The notes: a model not told the origin generated them from the sequence alone. A DNA stretch of 64,000 nucleotides from Brucella pseudintermedia (GCF_008932435.1 NZ_WBWE01000005.1:217095-281094); one strand, 5' to 3'. Shown: positions 26,700 to 35,973, numbered from the stretch's first letter. Made by a program: numbers and translations.

Positions 26700-28054
26700 C
26701 GCCTGATCTGCCGCTCTCCCGTCTTGCCGCTTTTGCCCGTCAGCAGTCGGTGGCACATAAGCCGCTCACCGGTATCGGCGGAACGGTAAGCGACGTGTCG
26801 CGTTCGGCGATTGCCGTGCGCGGGCTTTCGCGCGAGGCGCGGCTGGGCGATGCGGTGGCGATCCATGCGCAAGGCAATCAGTGCCTTGCGGAGATCATCC
26901 GGGTGGCGGATGCGCAGGTGCTGGTAAAACCCTTTGACGACCGCATCATTCCCTCGCTTGGCGCAGCGGTTTTCGAGGAAGGACCGCTCAATATCCGCCC
27001 GGCACCGGAATGGCGCGGGCGCGTCATCAATGCGCTGGGCCAGCCGATTGACGGCAAGGGCGCCTTGCAGCCCGGCACGCGGCCCATGGCGTCCGAGAGC
27101 CTTGCGCCCGCTGCGCTTCGCCGCGCGCGGGTGGATCGCGGTTTGCGCACCGGCGTCAATGTCATCGATATTTTCACGCCGCTCTGCTTCGGCCAGCGCA
27201 TCGGCATCTTTGCGGGTTCTGGCGTCGGCAAGTCGACGCTGCTCGCCATGATGACGCGCGCGGCGGATTTCGACACGGTGGTGCTGGCCTTGACCGGCGA
27301 GCGCGGACGCGAAGTGCGCGAGATGCTGGAAGAAACCATGGCCGGCCATCTCGACAAGACCATCACGGTGGTTGCGACTGGCGATGAAAGCCCGATGATG
27401 CGCCGCCTCGCGCCCAACACCGCGACCGCCATTGCCGAATATTTCCGCGACCTTGGCCATAATGTCCTGCTGATCGTCGATTCCGTCACGCGCTTTGCCC
27501 ATGCCGCGCGCGAGGTGGCGATTGCGGCGGAAGAGCCGCCGGTTTCGCGTGGCTATCCGCCAAGCGTCTTCAGCCAGCTGCCGCGCCTTCTGGAGCGTGC
27601 AGGACCGGGCATTACGGAAGCTGGCGGCAGCATCACCGGCATCTATTCGGTGCTGGTCGATGGCGACGATCATAACGAACCGGTTTCCGACACCATTCGC
27701 GGCACGCTGGACGGTCACATCGTGCTCGACCGGGCGATTGCGGCGCAGGGCCGCTTTCCGGCGGTCGATATTCCGGGCTCCGTTTCGCGCCTTGCAAAGC
27801 ACAACTGGACGCCGGAACAGCGCAAGCTCGTCAGCCAGTTGCGGGGCATGGTCGCCCGTTTCGAGGAAACGCGCGATTTGCGCGCCATCGGCGCCTACCA
27901 GAAGGGCCATGATGGCCTTCTGGATCAGGCCGTCGATCTTGTGCCGCGTATCTATGATGCCTTGCAGCAATCGCCGGAAACCGGCCTATCGGACGATCCC
28001 TATAACGACCTTGCCGCGGCCCTGCGCGGCGACAGACAGGCGCAACACGCATGA
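26696..28054 (+). CDS. fliI: flagellar export ATPase FliI
   Basis: The 452-residue ATPase of the flagellar export apparatus has Walker A GSGVGKST (174-181), Walker B LLIVDSVTRFA and the ATPase signature region SGSITGIYSVLVDGDDHNEP-like (GGSITGIYSVLVDGDDH). It forms a hexamer at the export gate, with FliH and FliJ partners probably encoded at 39011 and 53858. A 500-residue opposite-strand frame here is a shadow. Confidence 0.97.
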   Translation: MTPDLPLSRLAAFARQQSVAHKPLTGIGGTVSDVSRSAIAVRGLSREARLGDAVAIHAQGNQCLAEIIRVADAQVLVKPFDDRIIPSLGAAVFEEGPLNIRPAPEWRGRVINALGQPIDGKGALQPGTRPMASESLAPAALRRARVDRGLRTGVNVIDIFTPLCFGQRIGIFAGSGVGKSTLLAMMTRAADFDTVVLALTGERGREVREMLEETMAGHLDKTITVVATGDESPMMRRLAPNTATAIAEYFRDLGHNVLLIVDSVTRFAHAAREVAIAAEEPPVSRGYPPSVFSQLPRLLERAGPGITEAGGSITGIYSVLVDGDDHNEPVSDTIRGTLDGHIVLDRAIAAQGRFPAVDIPGSVSRLAKHNWTPEQRKLVSQLRGMVARFEETRDLRAIGAYQKGHDGLLDQAVDLVPRIYDALQQSPETGLSDDPYNDLAAALRGDRQAQHA

Positions 28055-28653
28055 TGACGGGCTTTCGCAAGACAAAGGAAGAAAAACTCCTTGCTGACCT
28101 GACGGCGGAGGTGGAAGCCGCCGCACGGCAGGAGGGCATGAAGAAGCCGCAAAGCAAGGTGGACCGCTATCTGAAGATCGCGGCCATCACCCTTGCTGCG
28201 GGAAGCGCGATGCTGCCCTTCATCACCTATTTGCAGCGTGCCGATCTGGGCGCGCCGGAAAAGGCCGAGCGCAAGATCATCGATCCGCTCGACCGCTCGG
28301 AGCAGAAGACGGTGCGCCGCTTCCCGTCCTTCCGCCCGTCCGAACAGGTCGCGCCGAACGCCGATGTGGACGATACGATGACGGGTTCCGTCATGTCGAA
28401 CGGCAAGGGTCTTCCGGGAACAGGTGCAGGCGGCGACGGCGAAGGCGGGGAAGGGCAGGCCATGCCCAAGCCGGTTTTCGCGCTGCGCGAGGTGGTCGGC
28501 GGCATGGCGATGATCGAGGATACATCCGGCTACTGGTTCGTTGAAAAGGGCTCGCTGCTGCCCGATGGCAGCCGCCTTGTTTCCATCGGTCGCGGCGCGG
28601 GCACATGGCAGCTTACGACGTCGTCCGGCGATGTGATCCAGAAGACGCCGTAA
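28051..28653 (+). CDS. single-pass membrane protein of the fliI operon (unknown)
   Basis: The 200-residue protein has a basic N-terminus, one transmembrane helix at about 48-66 (AAITLAAGSAMLPFITYL), then a probable periplasmic domain with a Gly-rich linker (GKGLPGTGAGGDGEGGEG, about 118-135) and a compact C-terminal region (REVVGGMAMIEDTSGYWFVE). It overlaps the fliI stop by four bases, so it is part of the flagellar operon. I do not recognise a named family. A motor or rod-associated periplasmic protein is possible. Confidence 0.7.
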   Translation: MMTGFRKTKEEKLLADLTAEVEAAARQEGMKKPQSKVDRYLKIAAITLAAGSAMLPFITYLQRADLGAPEKAERKIIDPLDRSEQKTVRRFPSFRPSEQVAPNADVDDTMTGSVMSNGKGLPGTGAGGDGEGGEGQAMPKPVFALREVVGGMAMIEDTSGYWFVEKGSLLPDGSRLVSIGRGAGTWQLTTSSGDVIQKTP

Positions 28654-28694
28654 GCCCTTTTCAGAACCCCGCCGAGGGCGGGATTCCGGTCCGG

Positions 28695-28790
28695 TTTGAA
28701 TTGAACCGTTGGAAAGGCTCTAACTGTTTGTTTTGTCGCATTTTCCAACGCAAACCGCTTCGCATTTTTGCTGGAAACGCTTTAATCAGA
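28695..28790. repeat. family A palindromic repeat
   Basis: It has TTCCAACGCAAACCGCTTCG then CATTTTTGCTGGAAACGC, with partner arms GTTGGAAAGGC upstream. It lies after the fliI-operon membrane protein and converges on the GNAT gene. Confidence 0.65.
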
Positions 28791-29259
28791 ACTCATATTT
28801 CATGATGCGTTCGCCGCAGATCACCTCCCCCGTCATTCGGAAGCCTGTCTGCTCGTAGAGTCGCTGGGCACCATCGTTACCCGGCTGAAGGCCGAGAATG
28901 ACGAAGGGGCAATCCGGCAGTTCCGACAGCAGGCCCAGCAATTGCTTGAGGGCTGCGCGGCCATAGCCCTTGCCCTGATGGCGCGCGTCGATCATGAAGC
29001 GATAGATCCAGTAGTTTCCATCGTCTTCATCAAGGGCATACATGGCGAAGCCGACCGGCTCGCCTCCGGCCCGGATAAGAAGCGGAACACAGGCCGGGTT
29101 GTCGTCCGCCTCTTCAAGGGATTCCTCATTGCTGGCCACAAAGTCCTGCTGATGCGGATGGGGATGCAGGGCTGTCACCCGCGGGTAGTCCGCCTGCCTG
29201 ACCGGTTCGAGGGTCACGGCGGTATCGTCTGCAGCGCGAGGCTGTCCATTCTGTTTCAT
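28786..29259 (-). CDS. GNAT-family N-acetyltransferase
   Basis: The 157-residue protein starts MKQNGQPRAADD at 29259. The acetyl-CoA binding motif A is visible as ARHQGKGYGRAALKQLL (Q/RxxGxG/A) after the core strand NYWIYRFMID, and motif B is LQPGNDGAQRLYEQTGF. The DDGNYWIYRFMID context resembles the diamine/spermidine acetyltransferase branch (BltD/PaiA-like). It is a single gene interrupting the flagellar cluster, on the opposite strand from its neighbours. It could be an insertion of an unrelated gene. Confidence 0.85.
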   Translation of the reverse strand: MKQNGQPRAADDTAVTLEPVRQADYPRVTALHPHPHQQDFVASNEESLEEADDNPACVPLLIRAGGEPVGFAMYALDEDDGNYWIYRFMIDARHQGKGYGRAALKQLLGLLSELPDCPFVILGLQPGNDGAQRLYEQTGFRMTGEVICGERIMKYEF

Positions 29260-29479
29260 GACAGTGGGTTCCTGTAAGGCGCACGAGTTTTGGGCGTCCG
29301 GATGGACGCACGGCGCTCCAAGTTTCGATAGGATGCCCGCTGGCCGATAGGAAAACGCTTTAAACGTTCGCGCCTTGGCGCGATCCGAAACCAGCGGGCG
29401 CGGCAAATTCTGTCTTTTTCAGCATGTCGCACCTCCCGGCTCGCGTTGACGATGGCTCGCAGTTAGCCGCTTTCCTGGC

Positions 29480-29503
29480 ATCACGCAAGTCTCGCACAAG
29501 ATT
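29480..29503 (+). promoter_or_regulatory. flagellar motif copy upstream of flgB
   Basis: ATCACGCAAGTCTCGCAC then AAGATT, 48 bp before the flgB ATG. It shares CRCGCAAG and the 11-bp-spaced CTCGCA with the copies before fliF, flhA and flgE. Confidence 0.5.
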
Positions 29504-29550
29504 CGCTGTGTAGGTTAACGAACAGTGAATAAGGATGGCGGGTAATAGTT

Positions 29551-29931
29551 ATGGGGCCGATTCATCTCTTCGATCTGGCCGCAAGGCAGGCGCAGTGGCT
29601 GTCGGTAAGGCAGGCCACGGTTGCGGGCAATGTCGCCAATGCGAATACGCCGGATTTTCGTGCGCGCGACGTGCAGCCCTTCGCGGATGTGCTGGACAAG
29701 ACGCAGCTCACCATGGCTGCCACCAGCCCCTTGCATCTGGAAGCCGAAGCCGACGGGATCGCGGCTACGCGCCTGCGCCCGGACGACATCACCGAGCAGA
29801 CCCATTCGGGCAACACGGTCGATGTCGAGCAGGAAATGATGAAGGCCGGTGAGATCGCCCGCGAATATTCGCTCAACACAAGCATCGTGAAGGCGTTCCA
29901 CCGCATGATGCTGTCGGTTGCGAAGGGATAG
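29551..29931 (+). CDS. flgB: flagellar proximal rod protein FlgB
   Basis: The 126-residue rod protein has the motif [21 protein letters not shown] near residues 24-44, the rod signature shared with FlgC, FlgF and FlgG. The C-terminal helix ends [19 protein letters not shown]. It assembles as part of the proximal rod. It is first in a large plus-strand operon running through fliP. The upstream 290 bp contain the flagellar motif at 29480-29503. Confidence 0.95.
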   Translation: MGPIHLFDLAARQAQWLSVRQATVAGNVANANTPDFRARDVQPFADVLDKTQLTMAATSPLHLEAEADGIAATRLRPDDITEQTHSGNTVDVEQEMMKAGEIAREYSLNTSIVKAFHRMMLSVAKG

Positions 29932-29933
29932 TC

Positions 29934-30356
29934 ATGTCTTCCGATGCCTTGCAGAGCACATTGAAGATCGCAGCGTCGGGCCTTTCGGCCCAATCGACGC
30001 GTCTGCGCATCGTTTCCGAAAACATCGCCAATGCGCAGTCCACCGCCAAGACCGCCGATGCCGATCCCTATCGCCGCAAGACGGTTTCCTTCCGCACCGA
30101 GCTGGAACAGGGTACCGGAGCCGCCGAAGTCCGCATCGCGGAAGTCGGCAAGGATACGTCGCCCTTCGTCGAGCAATACGAGCCGAGCCATCCCGCAGCG
30201 GATGAGCGCGGCTATGTCCGCTATCCCAACGTCAACATGGTCGTTGAAATGGCGGACATGCGTGAAGCCAATCGTTCCTATGAAGCCAATTTGCAGGTCG
30301 TGAAACAAGCCCGTGAGCTGATTTCCATGACCATCGATCTCTTGAGGAGCACATAA
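29934..30356 (+). CDS. flgC: flagellar proximal rod protein FlgC
   Basis: The 140-residue rod protein has the rod motif [19 protein letters not shown] and the C-terminal [20 protein letters not shown] of FlgC/FlgB-like proteins. It follows flgB by two bases and overlaps fliE by one (TAATG). It polymerises with FlgB, FlgF and FliE at the base of the rod. Confidence 0.95.
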   Translation: MSSDALQSTLKIAASGLSAQSTRLRIVSENIANAQSTAKTADADPYRRKTVSFRTELEQGTGAAEVRIAEVGKDTSPFVEQYEPSHPAADERGYVRYPNVNMVVEMADMREANRSYEANLQVVKQARELISMTIDLLRST

Positions 30357-30691
30357 TGTACGACTCTATCATGAGCATTTCGGCGCGCAATGCCCTGTCG
30401 CGCCTTTCCGAGACGGTCGCCGAAAAGGGCGTGGGCTCGGCCTCCGCGCCGCAGGCGGTTCCGGCCGCTCCCGGCGCCTCGTTCGGCGAAGTCCTGTCGC
30501 AGATGACGGATTCCGTCGGCCAGAAATTGCAGGCGGCGGAGGCAACCTCCATTCAGGGCATCAAGGGCGATGCGCCGGTGCGCGATGTGGTCAGCTCCGT
30601 CATGGAAGCCGAACAGTCGCTTCAGACGGCCATCGCGATCCGCGATAAGATCGTGCAGGCCTATCTCGAAATCAGCCGTATGCCGATCTAG
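30356..30691 (+). CDS. fliE: flagellar MS-ring/rod junction protein FliE
   Basis: The 111-residue protein has the family pattern in its C-terminal half: [20 protein letters not shown], then [20 protein letters not shown] and [12 protein letters not shown] at the end. FliE joins the MS ring to the rod and is the first export substrate. It is followed by a family B repeat before flgG. Confidence 0.95.
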   Translation: MYDSIMSISARNALSRLSETVAEKGVGSASAPQAVPAAPGASFGEVLSQMTDSVGQKLQAAEATSIQGIKGDAPVRDVVSSVMEAEQSLQTAIAIRDKIVQAYLEISRMPI

Positions 30692-30693
30692 CG

Positions 30694-30828
30694 TCTGATC
30701 CAAAAGTCGCCATGCCGGGCTGCAAATGGCGATTTCTGCGTTTCCGGTGCTCACGTACCTCAAAGTACGTTGCGCTCCGGTCCTCGAAATCACCATTTTC
30801 GCCACAGCCTGCCGCTTTTTGATTCAGA
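30694..30828. repeat. family B intergenic repeat, copy 2
   Basis: Outer arms TCTGATCCAAAA (30694-30705) and TTTTTGATTCAGA (30816-30828) are inverted. The internal CACGTACCTCAAAGTACGTTG palindrome matches the copy after gnd. It fills most of the fliE-flgG gap, so read-through should be tolerated. Confidence 0.75.
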
Positions 30829-30856
30829 CTTCCAGATGAAAGATTAAGGACGCGCC

Positions 30857-31645
30857 ATGAAAGCCCTGACGATTGCCGCAACCGGCATGAACGCCCAGCA
30901 GCTCAATCTGGAAGTGATCGCCAACAACATCGCCAATATCAACACGACCGGCTTCAAGCGTGCGCGGGCCGAGTTTACCGATCTGCTCTATCAGTCGGAG
31001 CGGACGGCGGGCGTGCCCAATCAGGCGAACCAGGCCATTGTGCCGGAAGGCGCGCTGGTTGGCCTTGGCGTGCAGACGGCGGCGGTGCGCAATCTTCATA
31101 TCCAGGGCAGCTTCAACCAGACTGGCAATCCCTATGACGTGGCGCTGACCGGGCGCGGCTGGTTTCAGATCCAGAGCCCGACCGGCGAGACGCTTTATAC
31201 CCGCGCCGGCGCGTTCAACAAGAATGCCGACGGCCAGCTCGTGACGCTCGACGGCAACCCGGTCGAACCGGCAATCACCATTCCGCCGGATGCTATCGAA
31301 GTGACGATCACCGATACGGGCCAGGTGTTCGCGAAATTGCAGGATCAGGTCAATCAGGTCGATCTCGGCCAGCTCACCCTTGCGAACTTCACCAACGAAG
31401 CGGGGCTGGAGCCGCTCGGTGGCAATCTCTACCGCGAAACGGAAGCATCCGGCGGTCCGCTGGTCGGCGTTCCGGGTGATCCGGGCTACGGCTCGATCAA
31501 GCAGGGCTATCTGGAAGCGTCGAATGTCGATCCGGTGAAGGAAATCACCGATCTCATCACCGCGCAGCGCGCCTATGAAATGAATTCCAAGGTCATTCAG
31601 GCTGCCGACGAAATGGCGGCGACCGTGTCGAAGAACTTGCGCTGA
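30857..31645 (+). CDS. flgG: flagellar distal rod protein FlgG
   Basis: The 262-residue protein is the usual length for FlgG. It has N-terminal [21 protein letters not shown], middle domain [18 protein letters not shown], and C-terminal [20 protein letters not shown]. It forms the distal rod that passes the P and L rings. It is in the flgB-to-fliP operon. Confidence 0.97.
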   Translation: MKALTIAATGMNAQQLNLEVIANNIANINTTGFKRARAEFTDLLYQSERTAGVPNQANQAIVPEGALVGLGVQTAAVRNLHIQGSFNQTGNPYDVALTGRGWFQIQSPTGETLYTRAGAFNKNADGQLVTLDGNPVEPAITIPPDAIEVTITDTGQVFAKLQDQVNQVDLGQLTLANFTNEAGLEPLGGNLYRETEASGGPLVGVPGDPGYGSIKQGYLEASNVDPVKEITDLITAQRAYEMNSKVIQAADEMAATVSKNLR

Positions 31646-31650
31646 CGGTG

Positions 31651-32139
31651 ATGACGATGCGGCTGGCGAAAGCAATCTTACGGAAAACGGGGCTGGCGCT
31701 TGCAGGCGGATTGCTGCTCGCGGCAACAACCGGCGCGGTTGCTGCCGACCGCATCGCTTTTGTCGTGCCTTCCGCCACCGTTTATCCCGGCCAGATCGTG
31801 AGCGACACGGCGCTTCTTGAAAAGCAGTTCTTCATCAATGCCCCCGCAGCAAGCCAATATGTGCTATCGCTGGATCAGGCGGCGGGCAAGGTGGCGCGCA
31901 AGACGCTGCTCCCCGGCAAGCCGATCCTCGTTTCCGCATTGGGCGAGCCGTCTCTGGTCACGCGCGGCGTTCCGGCACCGCTGGTCTTTACAGCCGGTAC
32001 GCTGACCATAACAGCCATGGGCACCCCGCTGGAATCCGGTGCGGCTGGCGATTTCATCAAGGTCCGTAACGTCGACAGCGGCATCATCGTTTCCGGCACG
32101 GTGCTGGCAAATGGTCGTATTCAGGTGGGGATGCAGTGA
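31651..32139 (+). CDS. flgA: P-ring chaperone FlgA
   Basis: The product is about 162 residues, with starts possible at GTG 31648, ATG 31651 or ATG 31657. The N-terminus is a signal peptide (GLALAGGLLLAATTGAVAA). The SAF-like domain follows: TVYPGQIVSDTALLEKQF, VARKTLLPGKPI and the C-terminal GDFIKVRNVDSGIIVSGTVL. It acts in the periplasm to help FlgI assemble the P ring. It overlaps flgI by four bases. Confidence 0.93.
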   Translation: MTMRLAKAILRKTGLALAGGLLLAATTGAVAADRIAFVVPSATVYPGQIVSDTALLEKQFFINAPAASQYVLSLDQAAGKVARKTLLPGKPILVSALGEPSLVTRGVPAPLVFTAGTLTITAMGTPLESGAAGDFIKVRNVDSGIIVSGTVLANGRIQVGMQ

Positions 32140-33365
32140 AGAAGACTTGCGCCGCCCTATTCACCGCTTTCGCACTCCTGTTCCAGCCCGTCGCAGGCTT
32201 TGCGGACGAGTCGTCGAAGAACGCGCGGGAATTCGGTTCCGCGGTGGATGCCGACGCCGATTGGCTGGGCTCCGGCGGCGATCCGTCGAAAATGGCTTAT
32301 GCCGAACTTGGCCGGGGCAGCGCGGTCGCGCGCCTGAAGGACATTGCCACCATTCAGGGCGTGCGCGAAAACCAGCTTGTGGGCTACGGTCTTGTCATCG
32401 GCCTCAAGGGCACGGGCGACAGCCTGCGCAATTCGCCGTTCACCGAACAGTCCATGCGCGCCATGCTGGACAATCTCGGCATCAGCGCGCCGCGCAATTC
32501 CACCCGTTCCAAGAACACGGCTGCGGTCATCGTAACCGCCAACCTCCCCGCCTTTGCCGGGGCCGGTTCGCGCATCGACGTCACGGTATCGTCGCTTGGC
32601 GATGCGACCTCATTGCAGGGCGGCACGCTGGTCATGACCCAGCTTATGGGCGCCGACAACCAGATTTATGCCGTGGCGCAAGGCAATATGATCGTGTCTG
32701 GCTTTTCGGCGGAAGGCGAAGCGGCAAGTGTCACGCAGGGCGTGCCGACTTCCGGCCGCATTCCGAACGGCGCGCTGGTCGAGCGCGAAGTGGCTGGCAA
32801 TTTCGGCAAGGAAAGTGAAATGATCGTCGAGCTGCGCGATCCCGATTTCACCACTGCCGTGCGCGCCGCCGATACGATCAATGTCTTCGCCAAGCGCCGT
32901 TACGGGCGCGGGGTGGCCATTGCGCGCGATGCCAAGACGATCCGCCTGTCACGCCCGAAGAACGTGCCAGCGGCGCGTTTCCTGGCCGAGCTTGAGGGTC
33001 TGCCGATCACGACCGACGAAGTGGCGCGTGTGGTGGTGGATGAGCGGACGGGGACTGTCGTTATCGGCGAGAAGGTGCGCATTTCCAAAGTCGCGATCAG
33101 CCATGGCAGCCTGACCGTCCGCGTGACGGAAACGCCGATGGTTGTCCAGCCTGAACCGTTCAGCGACGGCGTGACGGCGGTTGAGCCGAACACCGATATC
33201 GCCGTCAACCAGCAGAACGCCAAGATCGGCATCCTGACCGGCGCGAACCTTGAAAATCTGGTGAAGGGCCTGAACCAGATCGGTGTGAAGCCGACCGGCA
33301 TCATCGCGATATTGCAGGCCATCAAGACATCCGGCGCGCTTCACGCGGAACTGGTGGTGCAATGA
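32136..33365 (+). CDS. flgI: flagellar P-ring protein FlgI
   Basis: The 409-residue periplasmic ring protein starts at GTG 32136 with a signal peptide (KTCAALFTAFALLFQPVAGFA). Family motifs are VRENQLVGYGLVIGLKGTGD, PTGIIAILQAIKTSGALHAEL at the end, and DVTVSSLGDATSLQGGTLVM. FlgI forms the bushing of the rod in the peptidoglycan layer. It is coupled to flgA upstream and the motE-like gene downstream (ATGA-type overlap). Confidence 0.96.
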   Translation: MKKTCAALFTAFALLFQPVAGFADESSKNAREFGSAVDADADWLGSGGDPSKMAYAELGRGSAVARLKDIATIQGVRENQLVGYGLVIGLKGTGDSLRNSPFTEQSMRAMLDNLGISAPRNSTRSKNTAAVIVTANLPAFAGAGSRIDVTVSSLGDATSLQGGTLVMTQLMGADNQIYAVAQGNMIVSGFSAEGEAASVTQGVPTSGRIPNGALVEREVAGNFGKESEMIVELRDPDFTTAVRAADTINVFAKRRYGRGVAIARDAKTIRLSRPKNVPAARFLAELEGLPITTDEVARVVVDERTGTVVIGEKVRISKVAISHGSLTVRVTETPMVVQPEPFSDGVTAVEPNTDIAVNQQNAKIGILTGANLENLVKGLNQIGVKPTGIIAILQAIKTSGALHAELVVQ

Positions 33366-33907
33366 CCAAGGCGCATAAATTGATCCGGTTTGGCTCGGCA
33401 GCGGCGCTGTTTCTGGCGACGTCCGTTCCCGCTTTCGCCGATCCGCCCGCACTCGGCAATCTCGATGAAATCCGCAAGTTCTGCGGCAATATCGACGATC
33501 AGGCGGCGGATGCCCGCTATGCGCTGCAAACCCGCCAGCTGACCGAGCTGAAGGCCGATGTCGAGGAGCGGATGCGGGCGCTTGAGGAAAAGCGCCGCGA
33601 ATATGAAATGTGGCTGAAGCGCCGCGACGAGTTCGTCAGCAAGGCGCAGGATTCGCTGGTCGACATCATCTCGAAGATGAAGCCGGAGGCCGCAGCGGCG
33701 CAAATGGCGCTGATCGGCGACGAAGCGGCGGCGGCCCTGATCCTCAAGCTCAATCCGCGCGTTTCCAGCATCATCCTCAATGAAATGCCGCCGGAAAAGG
33801 CGGCCAAGCTTGCCCGCGTCATCGTCGGCTCGCAGCGCACCTCGACCGCGCCGCAGCCTGCCAGCGACCAGCGCGCCGCGGCGCAGACCGGGAATACGGT
33901 GCAATGA
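33362..33907 (+). CDS. motE: MotE-like periplasmic chaperone
   Basis: The 181-residue secreted protein has a signal peptide ending near PAFADPP, then a long helix (RQLTELKADVEERMRALEEK) and an MgtE-N-like tail (MKPEAAAAQMALIGDEAAAA). In Sinorhizobium, MotE is a periplasmic chaperone for MotC. The operon position between flgI and flgH fits. The name rests on layout and domain resemblance. Confidence 0.8.
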   Translation: MTKAHKLIRFGSAAALFLATSVPAFADPPALGNLDEIRKFCGNIDDQAADARYALQTRQLTELKADVEERMRALEEKRREYEMWLKRRDEFVSKAQDSLVDIISKMKPEAAAAQMALIGDEAAAALILKLNPRVSSIILNEMPPEKAAKLARVIVGSQRTSTAPQPASDQRAAAQTGNTVQ

Positions 33908-34632
33908 AGAACAGCATGAACAAAGCGATCCTTGCAGCAGCGACCCTCGTGCTCCTCGCCGGTTGCGCGACCAAGCCGGAGGAAATTGGCCGCGCGCCCG
34001 ACCTCTCCCCGGTTGCGGCCCATCTCGGCATGGAAAACAATCCGCAGCTCAGCGGCTATCCGGTTCGCCCGAGCAAGGCGTCCTATTCGCTCTGGGACCA
34101 GCGCTCGACCAATTTCTTCAAGGACCCGCGCGCCGCAACGCCCGGCGATGTGCTGACCGTCATCATTTCCATCAATGACCGCGCCAACCTCGACAACAAG
34201 ACAGACCGCGAGCGCGTGTCGAAGGGCATCTACGGTGCGGGCGGTTCCTTCGCCACGAGCAGCCTTTCGGGCGCGGCGGCTGGCGGTGACATGGACGCTT
34301 CGGTCAACACCCATTCCGACAGCAAGTCGAAGGGCAAGGGCACCATCGAGCGCAGCGAGGATATCCGCCTGCAGGTTGCAGCCATCGTCACCGATACGCT
34401 GCCCAACGGAAACATGATCATCCGTGGCTCGCAGGAAGTGCGCGTGAACAATGAATTGCGCGTGCTGAACGTCGCTGGCGTCGTGCGGCCGCGTGATATT
34501 TCCGGCAACAACACGATTTCCTACGACAAGATTGCCGAAGCCCGCATTTCCTATGGCGGGCGCGGACGACTGAGCGAGATTCAGCAGCCGCCTTACGGCC
34601 AGCAGATTCTCGATCAGGTTTCTCCCTTCTAA
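33904..34632 (+). CDS. flgH: flagellar L-ring lipoprotein FlgH
   Basis: The 242-residue lipoprotein starts MKNSMNKAILAAATLVLLAG and has lipobox LLAGC with the modified Cys at about residue 21. The FlgH core is visible as GDVLTVIISINDRANLDNKT and the later IRGSQEVRVNNELRVLNVAG. It forms the outer-membrane ring around the rod. It overlaps the motE-like gene by four bases. Confidence 0.96.
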   Translation: MKNSMNKAILAAATLVLLAGCATKPEEIGRAPDLSPVAAHLGMENNPQLSGYPVRPSKASYSLWDQRSTNFFKDPRAATPGDVLTVIISINDRANLDNKTDRERVSKGIYGAGGSFATSSLSGAAAGGDMDASVNTHSDSKSKGKGTIERSEDIRLQVAAIVTDTLPNGNMIIRGSQEVRVNNELRVLNVAGVVRPRDISGNNTISYDKIAEARISYGGRGRLSEIQQPPYGQQILDQVSPF

Positions 34633-34644
34633 GGCATACCGGAT

Positions 34645-35139
34645 ATGAGCGACACGACGGCAACGGAAAAGGACGGCAAGGCGAAAAGCTCGCTGACAGG
34701 GCTTCTGGCGGCGCTCGCGATCCTGACCGTCATCGCCGGCGGCGGCGGCTGGTATCTGGGCGGCATGATTTCCGCCGACCGGCAGGCATCGGCCAGGCCC
34801 TCCGGCAAGGAAGACAAGCCGAAACAGGGTGACTTTGAATCGCGCTCCATCGGCACTGTCGTTCCCTTGCAGCCGATTGTGACCAATCTCGGCATTCCGC
34901 AGGATACGTGGGTGCGGCTTGAGGCGTCGCTGGTGGCAAAGCCCGGACATGAAATTCCAGCGGCGTTGGCGGCAAGCGTCGGCGATGATTTCCTGAGCTT
35001 CCTGCGCAGCGTCAATCTCATGCAATTGCAGGGCGCGGCGGGGCTTGCCTATCTGCGCGCCGACCTCGAAGAACGCGCGCGCCTGCGTTCGGAAGGCGCG
35101 GTCGACCGCGTCTTCATCTCGGCGCTGGTGGTGGAATGA
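34645..35139 (+). CDS. fliL: flagellar basal body-associated protein FliL
   Basis: The 164-residue single-pass protein has one transmembrane helix at about 18-40 (LLAALAILTVIAGGGGWYLG) and a periplasmic domain with VVPLQPIVTNLGIPQDTWVR and a C-terminal VDRVFISALVVE. FliL associates with the stator. It overlaps fliP by four bases. Confidence 0.92.
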   Translation: MSDTTATEKDGKAKSSLTGLLAALAILTVIAGGGGWYLGGMISADRQASARPSGKEDKPKQGDFESRSIGTVVPLQPIVTNLGIPQDTWVRLEASLVAKPGHEIPAALAASVGDDFLSFLRSVNLMQLQGAAGLAYLRADLEERARLRSEGAVDRVFISALVVE

Positions 35140-35876
35140 AAAAGCTCCTTGGCCTCGGCGTCGTCCTGACGCTCGCCCTCACGGTGTCCGCACAGGCGCA
35201 GCAGCCGCTGACGCTCGACAACCTGCTTCCGGCAGGCAGCGGGGCTGCGAGCGGCCAGATCGTGCAATTGTTCGGGCTTCTGACGGTGCTTTCTATCGCG
35301 CCGGGCATTCTCATCATGGTCACGAGCTTCACGCGCTTTGCCATCGCCTTTTCGCTTTTGCGTTCGGGCCTCGGCCTCCAGACCGCGCCCGCCAGCATGG
35401 TGATGATTTCGCTTGCCCTGTTCATGACGTTCTATGTGATGGCGCCCGCCTTCGACCGCGCGTGGAACAACGGCGTGCAGCCCCTGATGCGCAACGAAAT
35501 CACCCAGCAGGCCGCTTTCACTGAAATTTCCCAGCCGTTCCGGGAATTCATGCTGGGACAGGTGCGCGACAAGGATCTGCGGCTCTTTGAAGACCTCGCC
35601 GATCCGTCTTTCCGTACCGGCGATGACGGCATTGTCGATTTCCGCGTGCTGGTTCCCGCCTTCATGATTTCGGAACTGCGGCGCGGGTTCGAAATCGGCT
35701 TCCTGATTGTCCTGCCATTTCTGGTGATCGACCTCGTGGTCGCTACGCTCACCATGTCCATGGGCATGATGATGCTGCCGCCGACGGTGATCTCGCTGCC
35801 GTTCAAGATTCTGTTCTTCGTGCTGATCGACGGCTGGAATATTCTGGTCGGAAGCCTGATACGATCCTTCTCCTGA
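35136..35876 (+). CDS. fliP: flagellar export gate protein FliP
   Basis: The 246-residue inner-membrane export gate subunit has a cleavable N-terminal signal (LGLGVVLTLALTVSAQAQ) and family signatures LLTVLSIAPGILIMVTSFTR and the C-terminal MMMLPPTVISLPFKILFFVL. It forms the FliPQR core with FliQ (50312) and FliR (53083). It is the last gene of the flgB operon, and the fliC promoter region follows. Confidence 0.96.
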   Translation: MKKLLGLGVVLTLALTVSAQAQQPLTLDNLLPAGSGAASGQIVQLFGLLTVLSIAPGILIMVTSFTRFAIAFSLLRSGLGLQTAPASMVMISLALFMTFYVMAPAFDRAWNNGVQPLMRNEITQQAAFTEISQPFREFMLGQVRDKDLRLFEDLADPSFRTGDDGIVDFRVLVPAFMISELRRGFEIGFLIVLPFLVIDLVVATLTMSMGMMMLPPTVISLPFKILFFVLIDGWNILVGSLIRSFS

Positions 35877-35944
35877 CCCATTTTGATACGCTTCAAACCG
35901 CACTGACCAAAATTCCGAATGGAAATTTGCGAATCGATTAAATT

Positions 35945-35973
35945 TTGACGGAATAAATTAGCCTTTCTTTAAT
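35945..35973 (+). promoter_or_regulatory. fliC promoter candidate
   Basis: TTGACG (35945-35950), 17-bp spacer and TTTAAT (35968-35973) lie in an AT-rich stretch about 135 bp before the flagellin start. The element fits a sigma70-type promoter. No sigma28 consensus was seen. Confidence 0.5.

Noticed and set aside
26468..27970. 500-residue minus-strand frame
   Set aside because: It is antisense to fliI, whose Walker motifs and length are clear.
33517..35025. 502-residue minus-strand frame
   Set aside because: It is antisense to motE, flgH and fliL, whose signal peptides and lipobox are evident.
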